Positions 8,384-17,693 of a DNA stretch of 59,116 nt are shown piece by piece. The notes under the pieces were generated by a model. That model worked only from the letters and a program-made list of their open reading frames with translations. It had not been told where the DNA came from and made no database searches. Position 1 is the first letter of the stretch. The number at the start of each line of letters is the position of its first letter. Made by a program: the position numbers and the translations under genes. The stretch is taken from assembly GCF_016107705.1 (NCBI RefSeq), contig NZ_JAEHGC010000023.1, positions 1 through 59,116 on the forward strand. Direction: 5' to 3'. The DNA is from Neobacillus cucumis (GTDB lineage Bacteria; Bacillota; Bacilli; Bacillales_B; DSM-18226).

Positions 8384-10606
8384 TCAAGCGATTGTCCTTT
8401 TAATTAAATTTTCCCACAATTCACAAGCTTCCTTCCAACTTCCTTCAGGCAGCTGATGATGATAGAGATACTGTTCATATTTCGAGGTCAAACGTGTCAT
8501 TTCACTTGTTGAAAAAAATGAGTCAACATAGCGGGCATAATTCCTTAAGGTTTGATTTTCCTTACGGGTAATCCCATATCTCTCAAGTTGATTTAATAAA
8601 ATTAAATAGGCATAGCTAATATTTTCATCCTTTTTCCTAAAACGGAATTTTAAAAGTAAGAGATAGGGGTACCATTTTCCACGAATCCGATAAAGTATCC
8701 CCGAAACTCCTAAGGCAACTAACAGAATGAGCACCAGCGGCTTCCAATGCTTTTTAAAAAATACATTGATGTTCTTTAGAAAGCCCTTTTGATCTGTAGA
8801 CTTTTCAGAACTCTTCAGATTTTCCTCTTCATTCAGCGGTTTCTTTACTGGTTTCATTGCAGGTATTTCCGTTTTTGAGGTACTGCTTAAGCTTGTTGAT
8901 CCATCTAAATAGCTGATTGAAACATCATTTGAAAAACCCTTCGTCGGTTCAAACGGCACCCATCCTTGATCTGGTAAAAAAACCTCTACCCATGAATGGG
9001 CATTATTATTGGTAATTTCGTAAATCTGTTTAGAAGGATCTTGCTTACTATATTGTAAAAAATCCCCTCCTGTATACCCTTTTACCCAGCGTGTCGGGAT
9101 CCCTAGTGTCCGCAGCATGACTGCCATAGAGGTGGAAAAATTATCGCAATAGCCTTTTTTCGTCTCAAACAAAAATTGGTCGACATAATCATCATCCAGC
9201 CCTGGAATAGCGACATCCTTTTGTTCATAGGTGTATTCCATACGACTAAAATATTTCTCCACCGCTTTTGCCTTGTCAAACCAATTGGTTTCCTTCGAGG
9301 TTATCTTCTTGGCTAATTGGGTAACCCTTTGAGGAAGCTCCTCAGGCAGCTGCGTATATTTTTTGTAAAAGATAGGGTCGATCACTTTAGAATCAAATTT
9401 CTTTGTTTTCCTTAAATCTTTTGCCTGATATTTTGGAATGTCGAACACAATTGTATAAAGACTCGGGAGAATCGGTTGGTCATAGCTAGAAACCGCAACA
9501 ATTCGTTCCATTGTTGTATCCACATTAAACGAAATTCCGCCCCCGGGATTAGGATAGAAATTTAAAATTTTCTTAACCCCTGCAGGATAGATCACATGAG
9601 GATATTGGTAATCCTGAACCGGAAATACTCTCGCCTGTTCCTTCTCCGTTTTTACAGTCTTACCCAATGGATAAACGGGTACAAAATGGCCTTCGCTAAA
9701 TGGAATATTTTTAGATCCTGGCGATAACACCCAACCCTTTCCAGTATAGGTATCCTTAGTCTCCACTTTCCAATAATTCTTCCCATTTGCTTCTATGCGA
9801 AAAACAGTTTTATTATCGCCCAAAAATGGGCCCCCTAGTTGGGCATCATTCGTTCCATAACCAATCCTCTGGATTCCCCCACCTTTGTCATCACTGTTGT
9901 ATTTCTTGTCTCCTTTTAAATACGGGACCGGGTCAGGCCAGATTGGAGCAGCCTTTGGTGCAGCAACCCCAACAAGGACACTAAAAGCAATCATCCCGGC
10001 AAGGGGTATCATCCACTTTCTTGGCGTAGCATATTTTTTATCGATTTTTTCTTTTACAATCATCCGGTAAAAGGTGAGCATTCCCATTACAGTAAACCCG
10101 AGAACGACTGTTCGAACGATCGCCGCTTTTGCACTGTAGGGTGTAAAGGTATCCAAAACGGTAATGTAGATTAACGTCATGAAGAAAAAGATAAAAATTC
10201 TTTGACGTTTTAACAGCCAATAATGGAGTAAATACACCATTAACCACAATAGAATAAAAAACAAGAAGGAACGGAATTGGTCTGATAAGTTATTCCAATC
10301 TCTTGTAAAAAGCAAGGCAGTATTATTTTTCAAATCAGCCAAAAACGCAGCCAGCCAGCCAATGTCGAAAAAGCCTTCCTGGTAATATAGTCGATTGATT
10401 GAAAAGAACACATAGAATACTTTTATCAAAAACGACACTATCCATTTTATACGATAAAATGACATCACAATTGATAAAAGTAAGAACACTATAAAGATCC
10501 AAATATGGCTCGTATCGGTTAATTGTTCAATTGGCCGAAGCCACTCCCACAAAAGGAAAAAACCCAATGCATATAATAAAAGGGTTGAAATGTCCCGACT
10601 TTTCAA
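8384..10606 (-). CDS. yebA: Membrane transglutaminase-like protein (TgpA/YebA family)
   Basis: A 740-residue protein. The N-terminal ~230 residues carry six or so hydrophobic helices (DUF3488/TgpA_N type). A transglutaminase-like domain follows, with the catalytic Cys in KKGYCDNFSTSM and His in NNAHSWVEVF followed by the Asp-region PFEPTKGF. One further membrane helix (around 620-640) precedes a C-terminal DUF4129-like tail. The substrate is unknown; proteins of this type are often found with MoxR ATPases and DUF58 proteins and are thought to act on the cell envelope. It overlaps the upstream yeaD by 4 bases, so the three genes form one operon, in the same order as in B. subtilis. Confidence 0.88.
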   Translation of the reverse strand: MKSRDISTLLLYALGFFLLWEWLRPIEQLTDTSHIWIFIVFLLLSIVMSFYRIKWIVSFLIKVFYVFFSINRLYYQEGFFDIGWLAAFLADLKNNTALLFTRDWNNLSDQFRSFLFFILLWLMVYLLHYWLLKRQRIFIFFFMTLIYITVLDTFTPYSAKAAIVRTVVLGFTVMGMLTFYRMIVKEKIDKKYATPRKWMIPLAGMIAFSVLVGVAAPKAAPIWPDPVPYLKGDKKYNSDDKGGGIQRIGYGTNDAQLGGPFLGDNKTVFRIEANGKNYWKVETKDTYTGKGWVLSPGSKNIPFSEGHFVPVYPLGKTVKTEKEQARVFPVQDYQYPHVIYPAGVKKILNFYPNPGGGISFNVDTTMERIVAVSSYDQPILPSLYTIVFDIPKYQAKDLRKTKKFDSKVIDPIFYKKYTQLPEELPQRVTQLAKKITSKETNWFDKAKAVEKYFSRMEYTYEQKDVAIPGLDDDYVDQFLFETKKGYCDNFSTSMAVMLRTLGIPTRWVKGYTGGDFLQYSKQDPSKQIYEITNNNAHSWVEVFLPDQGWVPFEPTKGFSNDVSISYLDGSTSLSSTSKTEIPAMKPVKKPLNEEENLKSSEKSTDQKGFLKNINVFFKKHWKPLVLILLVALGVSGILYRIRGKWYPYLLLLKFRFRKKDENISYAYLILLNQLERYGITRKENQTLRNYARYVDSFFSTSEMTRLTSKYEQYLYHHQLPEGSWKEACELWENLIKRTIA

Positions 10607-11814
10607 CGGAAACTCACCTCCGAGAAAGCTAGGCTGAAGTCCCCTTCATGGATCATAATAATCCGAACTCCGCGAGCATTTGCAATCGCGATGAGCGACC
10701 GTTCATTTTCGGTTGGCGATTCTTTTTCAGCTTTGATAAGAAATATGGTGGTTGAGCCCTTTCTTCGACCGAGAAAACTTGCCTTTTCAATAAGCGGTTT
10801 GTTCAATTGTGCGGTTACCACCATAAACGATAGCGTTTGCTGAATAAATAACCCATCCATTTCTAACACTTTTTCCAAAGAAGAAACGCTTCTAGCTTCA
10901 ATTCTTGCGAGGTGATAAAAAAGTTGTTGGAGATGCGGTTCTCCCCCTCGAATGGGAAAAGAGGCTCTTTCCTGACTGGTTGTTAATAGACCCGTTTGTG
11001 CTCCTTTTTTCAATACTGCCCTTAAAAGTGATGCAGTAAAGGAAACAATCGTTTCAAAGCGTGGATCCGGTACACAATCCATCACCACAAACACATCGTG
11101 CGATTGCCGCTGCTCAAATTCCTTTGTCATGATTTCATTCCGTTTGGCGGTTGCCTTCCAGTTAATCCAGGAAAACCGGTCCCCCGGCTGGTAGTCCCTT
11201 ACTCCAATTGCAATGGATGTATCGCGCTGTACCCGCTCCCTTGAAGCAGTCATCCCTTGATCATAGTGGTTTTCTAACGGACGGTACAGAAGCTCTGAAT
11301 AGGCAGGGTAAACGATGATTTTATTTTCAACTGTAAAGACCTTTTCCTTTTCGATTAAACCAAGCGGATCGCCGATTCTTACCTTAATCGATTGAAAAAG
11401 ATGCTCACCTCTCGGTAGTTCATCAATGGTGTATTCGTAGGAAAGCTCTTTTTTCAAACCGGCAATGAGGAGTGCGTTTTGGTTTATTTGCAATGGGGAA
11501 AAGTTTTCTCTTAGTTGGTCGGCAGCCATCAGGTAGAACAATGGAAAAGAAGATCCCCTTCGGAGGGTGATTTTAACCTTTAATGGTTCACCAGCATTGT
11601 AATCAGATTTTGGAATTTCTCTAATTACCATCATGTCCTTTAAGGAGTAAAAGGATAAGGCCAAGCAATAGAAGGCAAATGGCAAAAAGCTGTAAAATAA
11701 AAACCAGCTGACAAATCCACCTTGAAACATTGCGTAAGAAAAGGTTAAGAGAATCAAGAGTAATAAAACCGTAAACTTCCAAACCTTTTTAAAAAAAATG
11801 GCTATTTTCTTCAT
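10603..11814 (-). CDS. yeaD: DUF58 membrane protein
   Basis: A 403-residue protein with two N-terminal membrane helices (about 12-30 and 33-52) and a DUF58 domain with a von Willebrand-A-like core. The family signature is seen as RDYQPGDRFSWINWKATAKR around residues 207-226, followed by VFVVMDCVPD. DUF58 proteins are predicted to work with MoxR ATPases as assembly or regulatory factors. The stop codon of the MoxR gene touches its start and its own end overlaps yebA, indicating coupled translation. Function is inferred only from family and context. Confidence 0.88.
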   Translation of the reverse strand: MKKIAIFFKKVWKFTVLLLLILLTFSYAMFQGGFVSWFLFYSFLPFAFYCLALSFYSLKDMMVIREIPKSDYNAGEPLKVKITLRRGSSFPLFYLMAADQLRENFSPLQINQNALLIAGLKKELSYEYTIDELPRGEHLFQSIKVRIGDPLGLIEKEKVFTVENKIIVYPAYSELLYRPLENHYDQGMTASRERVQRDTSIAIGVRDYQPGDRFSWINWKATAKRNEIMTKEFEQRQSHDVFVVMDCVPDPRFETIVSFTASLLRAVLKKGAQTGLLTTSQERASFPIRGGEPHLQQLFYHLARIEARSVSSLEKVLEMDGLFIQQTLSFMVVTAQLNKPLIEKASFLGRRKGSTTIFLIKAEKESPTENERSLIAIANARGVRIIMIHEGDFSLAFSEVSFR

Positions 11815-12771
11815 TTATTTCACAAACCTTTGAACCGGAACTGGAACTCTGCCAACGATCCCGCTAATAACCTCTTCTGCGGAAATCCCTTCGAATTTGG
11901 CTTCTGATTTTAAAATAATCCGATGGGATAGGACGAATGGAGCTAAATATTGAATATCATCAGGAAGAACAAAATCACGCCCGTACATAAAAGCATATGC
12001 CTGAGCAACTTTCATTAAGGCAATCGATCCCCTTGGACTTGCACCTAGATAAACACTGCCATGGCCTCTTGTTCGGCTGACCACTTCGACAATATACCGC
12101 TTCATCGTATCATCGACAAACACCTCTTTAATTTCCTGTTGCAATAAAAGCAGACCTGCGAGGTCAATTACCGGTTCTAGTTCATCAATTGGCGGAATCT
12201 TTTGCGCCCGGTTTAATACCTCTATTTCCTCCCCCAAGTCGGGGTAGCCCATTTTCATTTTTAGTAAAAAACGGTCAAGCTGTGCCTCCGGGAGCGGGTA
12301 GGTCCCTTCATATTCAATTGGATTCTGTGTTGCCATCACAAAAAACGGCTTTTGGAGCTTATGGGTCACGCCATCAATCGTTATACTTGCTTCCTCCATC
12401 CCTTCCAAAAGGGCAGATTGGGTTTTCGGTGATGTCCGGTTAATTTCATCTGCAAGGATAATATTTCCCATTAAGGGACCTGGACGGAATTGAAATTCCA
12501 TTTCTTTTGGATTGTAAATCGAGACTCCCGTAACATCTGACGGTAATAAATCAGGGGTGAATTGAATTCTGCGGAACTTAGCGTCTACCGATTTGGCAAG
12601 CGCCCGCACCATCATCGTCTTCCCGACACCTGGTACATCTTCTAAAAGGACATGACCTCCAGCTAATAGGGAAACAAGGCTAAGTTCTGCGACGTTTCGC
12701 TTTCCGATCATTACTTTTTCAATATTCGCAAGTATTCTTTCTATTGTTGGATTCATATTTTCAAGGGACAT
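11815..12771 (-). CDS. yeaC: MoxR-family AAA+ ATPase
   Basis: A 318-residue AAA+ ATPase. Walker A is GGHVLLEDVPGVGKT (about 37-51), Walker B is NIILADEINRT (about 103-113), and sensor 1 is FFVMATQNPIE. MoxR proteins act as chaperones for maturation of enzyme complexes, often together with a DUF58 protein. The start has a strong site (GAGGAGG, 7 bases before ATG). It is first in the yeaC-yeaD-yebA operon and lies downstream of a terminator serving the hydrolase gene. Confidence 0.92.
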   Translation of the reverse strand: MSLENMNPTIERILANIEKVMIGKRNVAELSLVSLLAGGHVLLEDVPGVGKTMMVRALAKSVDAKFRRIQFTPDLLPSDVTGVSIYNPKEMEFQFRPGPLMGNIILADEINRTSPKTQSALLEGMEEASITIDGVTHKLQKPFFVMATQNPIEYEGTYPLPEAQLDRFLLKMKMGYPDLGEEIEVLNRAQKIPPIDELEPVIDLAGLLLLQQEIKEVFVDDTMKRYIVEVVSRTRGHGSVYLGASPRGSIALMKVAQAYAFMYGRDFVLPDDIQYLAPFVLSHRIILKSEAKFEGISAEEVISGIVGRVPVPVQRFVK

Positions 12772-12865
12772 TTTAAATCCTCCTCAGTTGTTACACCAAA
12801 TGTTTGCATCATTCTAATTAATTCTATAAATGAAAAATAAATCCTGTAATAATTTACAAATAATG

Positions 12866-12902
12866 CAAAAAGGACGCTTCCTTAAACGGAAACATCCTTT
12901 GC
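12866..12902 (-). terminator. Terminator after the CocE-like hydrolase
   Basis: Minus strand: AAAGGATGTTTCC pairs imperfectly with GGAAGCGTCCTTT, followed by TTG, 8 bp after the hydrolase stop codon. Confidence 0.75.
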
Positions 12903-12910
12903 CTTAGTAC

Positions 12911-14653
12911 TTATTCTTTCACTGGAATAATAGGTAAAATTAGATGAGAAGGATATTGTTCATTATGAAAAATGGTTTGCTTGGCAGTTCTTGTCTGTTT
13001 GCTCTCAACCAATGACTTTCCTGTATTTGGATTTGGCAAATAATGCGGAGAGCTGCTTGAAGAAATTTCAAGCGTGATTCGATGCCCTTGGAGAAATACA
13101 TTGCTTGTAGCCCAAAGATCGATTTCATACTCGACCACTTCACCCGCCAATTCTTTTTCGGGTTGAAAACCATTCCGGTATTTTGCGTTAACAATTCCCT
13201 CCGTTAAAATCAAAGCCTTTCCATCGGGAGCCGTATCGACGAGTTTAGCAGTAAAATCCGTATCCTTTGCATCAGTGGAAGCCCACAGTTTCACCTTTAC
13301 CTGGCCTGTCACTTCTATTGCTTCAGTTAATGGCTCAGTTGAATAAACAAGCACATCTTCTCGTTCTTCTATTTCACGTTGATCAAACGGCCCCATTGTC
13401 AGCGGACCGGCAAATAGGGTACTTCCACCTTTTGTTGGTACAGGGTTTTTTGGGTCGTAAAAATAGGAATCAAAGACTTCATCCACAGAGCACATCAGCG
13501 AAAGCACACCGTCGCCATTTTTCGTATTGGCTTTTCCGCTACTATGTAAATAGAAATTGGTATATTGGGTTCGTGCAAGCGGCCATTCCCATTCGTCCCG
13601 CCATTCATTGATGCCCATGATAAAAATTTTAACTGGCGGTTCTGTTTCCAAACCCATATCGATCCCCTTTAACCAATGATTAAACCAACGGATATGGAGG
13701 TCTGTGATATTCCCTCCTAAATCGATCCAATCACCCGAAGCATGCACACCGAATGAGCATTCGCCTTGAACAGAAGCAAAATATCCATGCCCCCATGGAC
13801 CGACAATCAGTTTTTGGTGCTTTCCCGTTTTGGTCATCTCTGAATAATTGGTTAAGGTCGGGCCAATAAAGCAATCATACCAGCCTCCTAAATGATAGGC
13901 CGGAATCTTCAAATCTTCATACTTATCGATAATACTAGATTCCTTCCAATAATCTTCATCTTCAATCGGGTGTTCCAATTCTTCGAAGAAAAATTCAGCA
14001 ACCTTAAGTTCCTTTAATGGCAACCATTGATTCACCGGGGCAAATTGGTATAGTTCGTCCAATTTATTAAGCTGATCAGCAAGACTTCTTAATGCATCCT
14101 CTCTTTTTTTCGGCTCTCCATACTTTCGCATAAGTAAATCAGGTGCAATGGATTCAAGCGTCCAAGTTTCCGTAAATCCCGGCTGGTAAACACCGTTTCG
14201 GTAGGAAGCCCCATTTCTTTGGTCATTCAACGTCATAGCGGGAAAAATAGCAGCTAAGTGTGGCGGCCTCTTTGTTGCTGCCATCAGCTGAGTATATCCA
14301 TAATAGGACATGCCGAACATGCCAACCTTTCCAGTAGAAAATGGCAGCGATGCCGCCCATTCCACCGTATCATACCCATCATTCGCTTCCTGCCTAAAAG
14401 ATTGGAATTCCCCTTCCGATTGAAACCGCCCTCTCACATCTTGAATAATCACTACAAATCCATTCTCTACAAGGCGGTTTGTATCTAAGTAACGATGTGA
14501 ATAATGAGGTAAATCCTTACTATACGGAAGTCTTGTTAACAGAACTGGAAAGGTCCCTTCCTCATTTGGACGATAAATATCTGCATAGAGGATTACACCA
14601 TCTCTCATTTCACATGGGACATTTTTTTCAACTAAAATTTGAATTGGTTTCAT
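12911..14653 (-). CDS. CocE/NonD-family alpha/beta hydrolase (X-Pro dipeptidyl-peptidase S15-like)
   Basis: A 580-residue cytoplasmic hydrolase without a signal peptide. The S15/CocE domain begins VPCEMRDGVILYADIYRP. The nucleophile elbow is GMSYYGY (about 115-121), the catalytic His is probably in GPWGHGYF (about 290), and the acidic residue lies near GGWYDCF. The C-terminal beta-rich jelly-roll domain (about 350-575, GQVKVKLWASTDAKDTDF) is typical. Relatives cleave acyl esters, beta-lactam side-chain esters or X-Pro dipeptides; the substrate here is unknown. It appears to be a single gene bounded by terminators. It could act on an ester or amide feeding the catabolic genes nearby, but nothing shows this directly. 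Confidence 0.85.
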   Translation of the reverse strand: MKPIQILVEKNVPCEMRDGVILYADIYRPNEEGTFPVLLTRLPYSKDLPHYSHRYLDTNRLVENGFVVIIQDVRGRFQSEGEFQSFRQEANDGYDTVEWAASLPFSTGKVGMFGMSYYGYTQLMAATKRPPHLAAIFPAMTLNDQRNGASYRNGVYQPGFTETWTLESIAPDLLMRKYGEPKKREDALRSLADQLNKLDELYQFAPVNQWLPLKELKVAEFFFEELEHPIEDEDYWKESSIIDKYEDLKIPAYHLGGWYDCFIGPTLTNYSEMTKTGKHQKLIVGPWGHGYFASVQGECSFGVHASGDWIDLGGNITDLHIRWFNHWLKGIDMGLETEPPVKIFIMGINEWRDEWEWPLARTQYTNFYLHSSGKANTKNGDGVLSLMCSVDEVFDSYFYDPKNPVPTKGGSTLFAGPLTMGPFDQREIEEREDVLVYSTEPLTEAIEVTGQVKVKLWASTDAKDTDFTAKLVDTAPDGKALILTEGIVNAKYRNGFQPEKELAGEVVEYEIDLWATSNVFLQGHRITLEISSSSSPHYLPNPNTGKSLVESKQTRTAKQTIFHNEQYPSHLILPIIPVKE

Positions 14654-14687
14654 TTTAAAGACCTCATTTTCTATCTAATTTACCCTC

Positions 14688-14727
14688 AAAAAATACGATC
14701 CCATGAATCACAGACTTCATGGGATCG
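14688..14727 (-). terminator. Terminator after the sodium:solute symporter
   Basis: Minus strand: CGATCCCATGAA (14716-14727) pairs perfectly with TTCATGGGATCG (14696-14707), then TATTTTTTGAG. Confidence 0.9.
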
Positions 14728-14737
14728 CCACACTTTC

Positions 14738-16216
14738 TTATAGGTTACTCACTTTGCCGAAAGGTTCTTCCTGGATAGCAGCAACTTTTTTGGTAAATAA
14801 GCTGATGGACAGCATAACAACCGTATTAACTAAAATCGCAACGACCCCGATGTCTAAATCCTGAATGAAGTGAGGCGCACTTGGAAACATTGTTGCCATC
14901 GTTGTGCCTGCTATCGTTTGGTAAGCGACAATTGCCACCCCAACAATCATCCCAATGGCAGCACCAACTTTACTGACCGGATTCTTCTTCGTTAAGCTGA
15001 AAGCTAGCGGCGGGAATAACTGGAGAACAAAGCTATAGGCCATTGTCAGCAATGCAATCATCGTGTTGCCGCCATAGAATGTAAAAATTAAGGAAATTAA
15101 AGCTAGGACCGGAACAAAAATACGTGTTAATTTTGCCAGTTTTTGTTCAGATGTATTCGGTTTAAAGTGTTTATAAATATTTTTTGAAAGAAGTGTTGAA
15201 GCTGTTAGGATAAGTAAGGAACAAGGAATTAATGCAGCCAGTAATCCTGCTGCTCCAATTACACCGACAAACCACGGCGGAAGTGCAGCTTTTGCAATTT
15301 TAAACAAGGACAAGTCTGAAGCCGTCCCTTCAAGACCAGGAATTTGCAGGACCGCTGTAAAGCCAATAAATAGGATAAATACAAGAACGATTTGATACAA
15401 AGGCAAATAGGCTGTGTTTTTCCTTAATGCTGCTTCACTCTTCGAGGATAAGCTGGCGCCAAAGCAGTGGGGCCACATATATTGACCTAATGCGATGGTT
15501 AAACAGATAGAAACATACCAAGAAATACTCAATCCTTTATCGGGCATTAGCAAGAATCCAGGTTTAGCTTTATCCAAAGTTTCGAACATTGGCTGGATTC
15601 CGCCATAGTAATGAAATGGCAAATAAAATCCCAAAAATAACACAACAGTAAGCATTAAAATATCTTTTAATACCGCTGTCCATGCCGATCCATGAATACC
15701 TGAGATATACACAAAAATCGTAACCGCAATCAGACCGACCCACACAGCAATTTTTGGAGGAATTGTCCCGTACGAAGCTTCAGAAACGATAATCTGAAAA
15801 CCTTTTAATTGTAAAACAATATATGGAATCATCGAAATTACTCCGATTACAGCAACAAGCAATCCTAAATTTTTGCTTTGATACTTTTTAGCGAAAAAAT
15901 CAGATTGAGTAATGAGATTGTGTTTTTTAGCGTAGCGCCAAATTGGAGGAAGAATCCAAAAAGGAATGACATAGGTAATGGCACAAAAAACATATATAGT
16001 GGGACCGCCCATGCGGTAGGCTCCGCCGCTTGCACCTAAGAAGGTGAAGGTAGAAAACATTTCACCGGCCATTAAAACAAACATGATCATTGAACCAAAA
16101 TTCCTCTCGGCCACTGCCCACTGTTCGAGCTTCATATCCCGCCCTTTTCGTGCTTTAATTCCAAGGTAAATCGCTAATACCAACGTGAAACCAATAATTA
16201 GAATGGAGCTGTTCAT
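14738..16216 (-). CDS. Sodium:solute symporter (SSS family)
   Basis: A 492-residue transporter with about 13 predicted membrane helices, starting with an outward-facing helix (SSILIIGFTLVLAIYLGI) as SSS proteins do. The motif GEMFSTFTFLGASGGAYRMG lies around 51-70. It overlaps by 4 bases a DUF3311 gene; this pairing is typical of MctP-like monocarboxylate and other organic-acid symporters. It lies downstream of the Rieske operon but is separated from it by a terminator, so it is probably transcribed separately. The substrate could be the amine degraded by that operon, a carboxylate or another solute. A second DUF3311/SSS pair lies at 25.1-26.8 kb. Confidence 0.9.
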   Translation of the reverse strand: MNSSILIIGFTLVLAIYLGIKARKGRDMKLEQWAVAERNFGSMIMFVLMAGEMFSTFTFLGASGGAYRMGGPTIYVFCAITYVIPFWILPPIWRYAKKHNLITQSDFFAKKYQSKNLGLLVAVIGVISMIPYIVLQLKGFQIIVSEASYGTIPPKIAVWVGLIAVTIFVYISGIHGSAWTAVLKDILMLTVVLFLGFYLPFHYYGGIQPMFETLDKAKPGFLLMPDKGLSISWYVSICLTIALGQYMWPHCFGASLSSKSEAALRKNTAYLPLYQIVLVFILFIGFTAVLQIPGLEGTASDLSLFKIAKAALPPWFVGVIGAAGLLAALIPCSLLILTASTLLSKNIYKHFKPNTSEQKLAKLTRIFVPVLALISLIFTFYGGNTMIALLTMAYSFVLQLFPPLAFSLTKKNPVSKVGAAIGMIVGVAIVAYQTIAGTTMATMFPSAPHFIQDLDIGVVAILVNTVVMLSISLFTKKVAAIQEEPFGKVSNL

Positions 16217-16401
16217 TTATTTTGCTCCTTTCGATCAATTATGACGTTACAAACAATCAAACAGGCCGAGGTGAGAATCAGCCATAAAGTAGACCAAAAT
16301 ATAATAAACGGTAACCCCAAAACATACGGTTCAACTTTATTAACAACCGTTAAAGCCCCAATTGCAGGCAGGATGGTCAGAAAAGCAATCCATTTCTTCA
16401 T
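16213..16401 (-). CDS. DUF3311 small membrane protein, symporter partner
   Basis: A 62-residue protein with two membrane helices (about 4-22 and 27-50), containing PYVLGLPFIIFWSTLWL, the DUF3311 pattern. The ATG at 16401 has GGAGAGG 9 bases upstream and is preferred over an in-frame ATG six codons earlier. It overlaps the symporter gene by 4 bases. DUF3311 proteins are nearly always encoded just before an SSS symporter and are presumed accessory subunits; their exact role is not known. Confidence 0.88.
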   Translation of the reverse strand: MKKWIAFLTILPAIGALTVVNKVEPYVLGLPFIIFWSTLWLILTSACLIVCNVIIDRKEQNK

Positions 16402-16514
16402 AAGCAAATTCCTCTCCAATGTGAATTTCCAAGAAAGTGTCTATCTTAAAATCATGTAGGCGGTTTCAATAAAATGAATAGTGAATTTTTTATATTATCA
16501 GATAATTAGCGTTG

Positions 16515-16556
16515 AAAAAGTCCCCCTTCTATATTCGAACTAGAATTAGAAGGGGA
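16515..16556 (-). terminator. Terminator of the Rieske/ALDH/dehydrogenase operon
   Basis: Minus strand: CCCCTTCTA (16547-16555) pairs with TAGAAGGGG (16523-16531), then GACTTTTTC. It separates the catabolic operon from the DUF3311/symporter pair. Confidence 0.75.
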
Positions 16557-16610
16557 TGAATGTTACTTTATTTTAACTTCTCCCATAAAACCAGCAACCC
16601 TAATATTAAA

Positions 16611-17693
16611 TTAAGCTTTTAATGAAACCAGTGATTGAATAATCTCCACTGCTCGATCACCGACTTCTGATGTAGAAGCTTTTCCCTTCATATCAGGCGT
16701 CAACACTTCCCCCTCAACAAGCAGCTGCTCAATGGCATCGAGAACTAATTTTCCGTACTGTTCATAGCCTAAAAAGTCGAGTAGTTGGCTGGCGGACCAA
16801 ATCGTTGCTAAAGGATTGGCAAGACCTTTTCCAGCAATATCCGGAGCAGATCCATGAATCGGTTCAAACATCGATGGATACGTTCTTTCCGGATTGATAT
16901 TCGCACCTGCTGCAAGCCCAATCCCCCCGGCCAAGGCTGCACCCAAATCGGTTAATATATCGCCAAATAAATTGGAAGTAACAACGACTTCAAATCGCTT
17001 TGGATCGGAAATCATTAACATTGCCGCTGCATCAACAAGGTAGGATGCTGTTTTCACACCCGGATATTCCCGGCTTACTTCCTCAAAAATCTGATCCCAG
17101 AATACCATTGAATAGTTCAAGGCATTTCCTTTACTGATGCTTGTAAGCGATTTTCCTTCTTTTCTTGCTGTTTCAAACGCATAGCGGATGACGCGTTCTG
17201 TTCCTTTTCGGGAAAAGACACCAGTTTGCAGGACCACTTCGTTCTCTTGGCCTTTAAATAACCAATCTCCAGCTCCTGCATATTCACCCTCACTATTTTC
17301 GCGGATAAACAGCATGTCCACATCTTCCCGCTTCACGTCCTTCAATGGACATGCCGCACCTTTAATTAACTTAATCGGACGGATATTAATATATTGATCA
17401 AAGCCTTTTCTAATCTTTAAAAGTAAATCCCATAATGAAATATGATCAGGGACACCTGGATACCCGACAGCCCCAAGAAAAATTGCATCGTAATTTTGTA
17501 ATTTTTCAATTCCGTCGGCATCCATCATCACACCGTGCTTCGTGTAATATTCACAGCCCCATGGGAAATACGTGTATTCAAATTGGAGAGAAGCGTCCAA
17601 TTCAGCAATTTTATTTAAAACCTTAATTCCCTCCTGGAGAACTTCAGGGCCAATCCCATCTCCAGGGATCACGGCAATTTTATATATGCTCAT
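16611..17693 (-). CDS. Tartrate / D-malate dehydrogenase (isopropylmalate DH family)
   Basis: A 360-residue NAD-dependent decarboxylating beta-hydroxyacid dehydrogenase. It starts IAVIPGDGIGPEVLQEG and carries the family motif SNLFGDILTDLGAALAGGIG near residue 240. The pattern FPWGCEYYTKHGVMM near residue 43 is that of tartrate/D-malate dehydrogenases (DmlA/TtuC type) rather than leucine-pathway IPMDH. D-malate would be converted to pyruvate and CO2. It is the last gene of the operon Rieske oxygenase - aldehyde dehydrogenase - this enzyme, and its start codon overlaps the preceding stop by one base. In E. coli the homologue dmlA (yeaU) also lies beside the Rieske carnitine oxygenase yeaW. Tartrate as substrate remains possible. 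Confidence 0.85.
   Translation of the reverse strand: MSIYKIAVIPGDGIGPEVLQEGIKVLNKIAELDASLQFEYTYFPWGCEYYTKHGVMMDADGIEKLQNYDAIFLGAVGYPGVPDHISLWDLLLKIRKGFDQYINIRPIKLIKGAACPLKDVKREDVDMLFIRENSEGEYAGAGDWLFKGQENEVVLQTGVFSRKGTERVIRYAFETARKEGKSLTSISKGNALNYSMVFWDQIFEEVSREYPGVKTASYLVDAAAMLMISDPKRFEVVVTSNLFGDILTDLGAALAGGIGLAAGANINPERTYPSMFEPIHGSAPDIAGKGLANPLATIWSASQLLDFLGYEQYGKLVLDAIEQLLVEGEVLTPDMKGKASTSEVGDRAVEIIQSLVSLKA

Noticed and set aside
8133..8387. 84-codon open frame before guaA on the minus strand
   Set aside because: It coincides with the guanine riboswitch, terminator and leader; its composition is that of structured RNA and AT-rich spacer, not protein.
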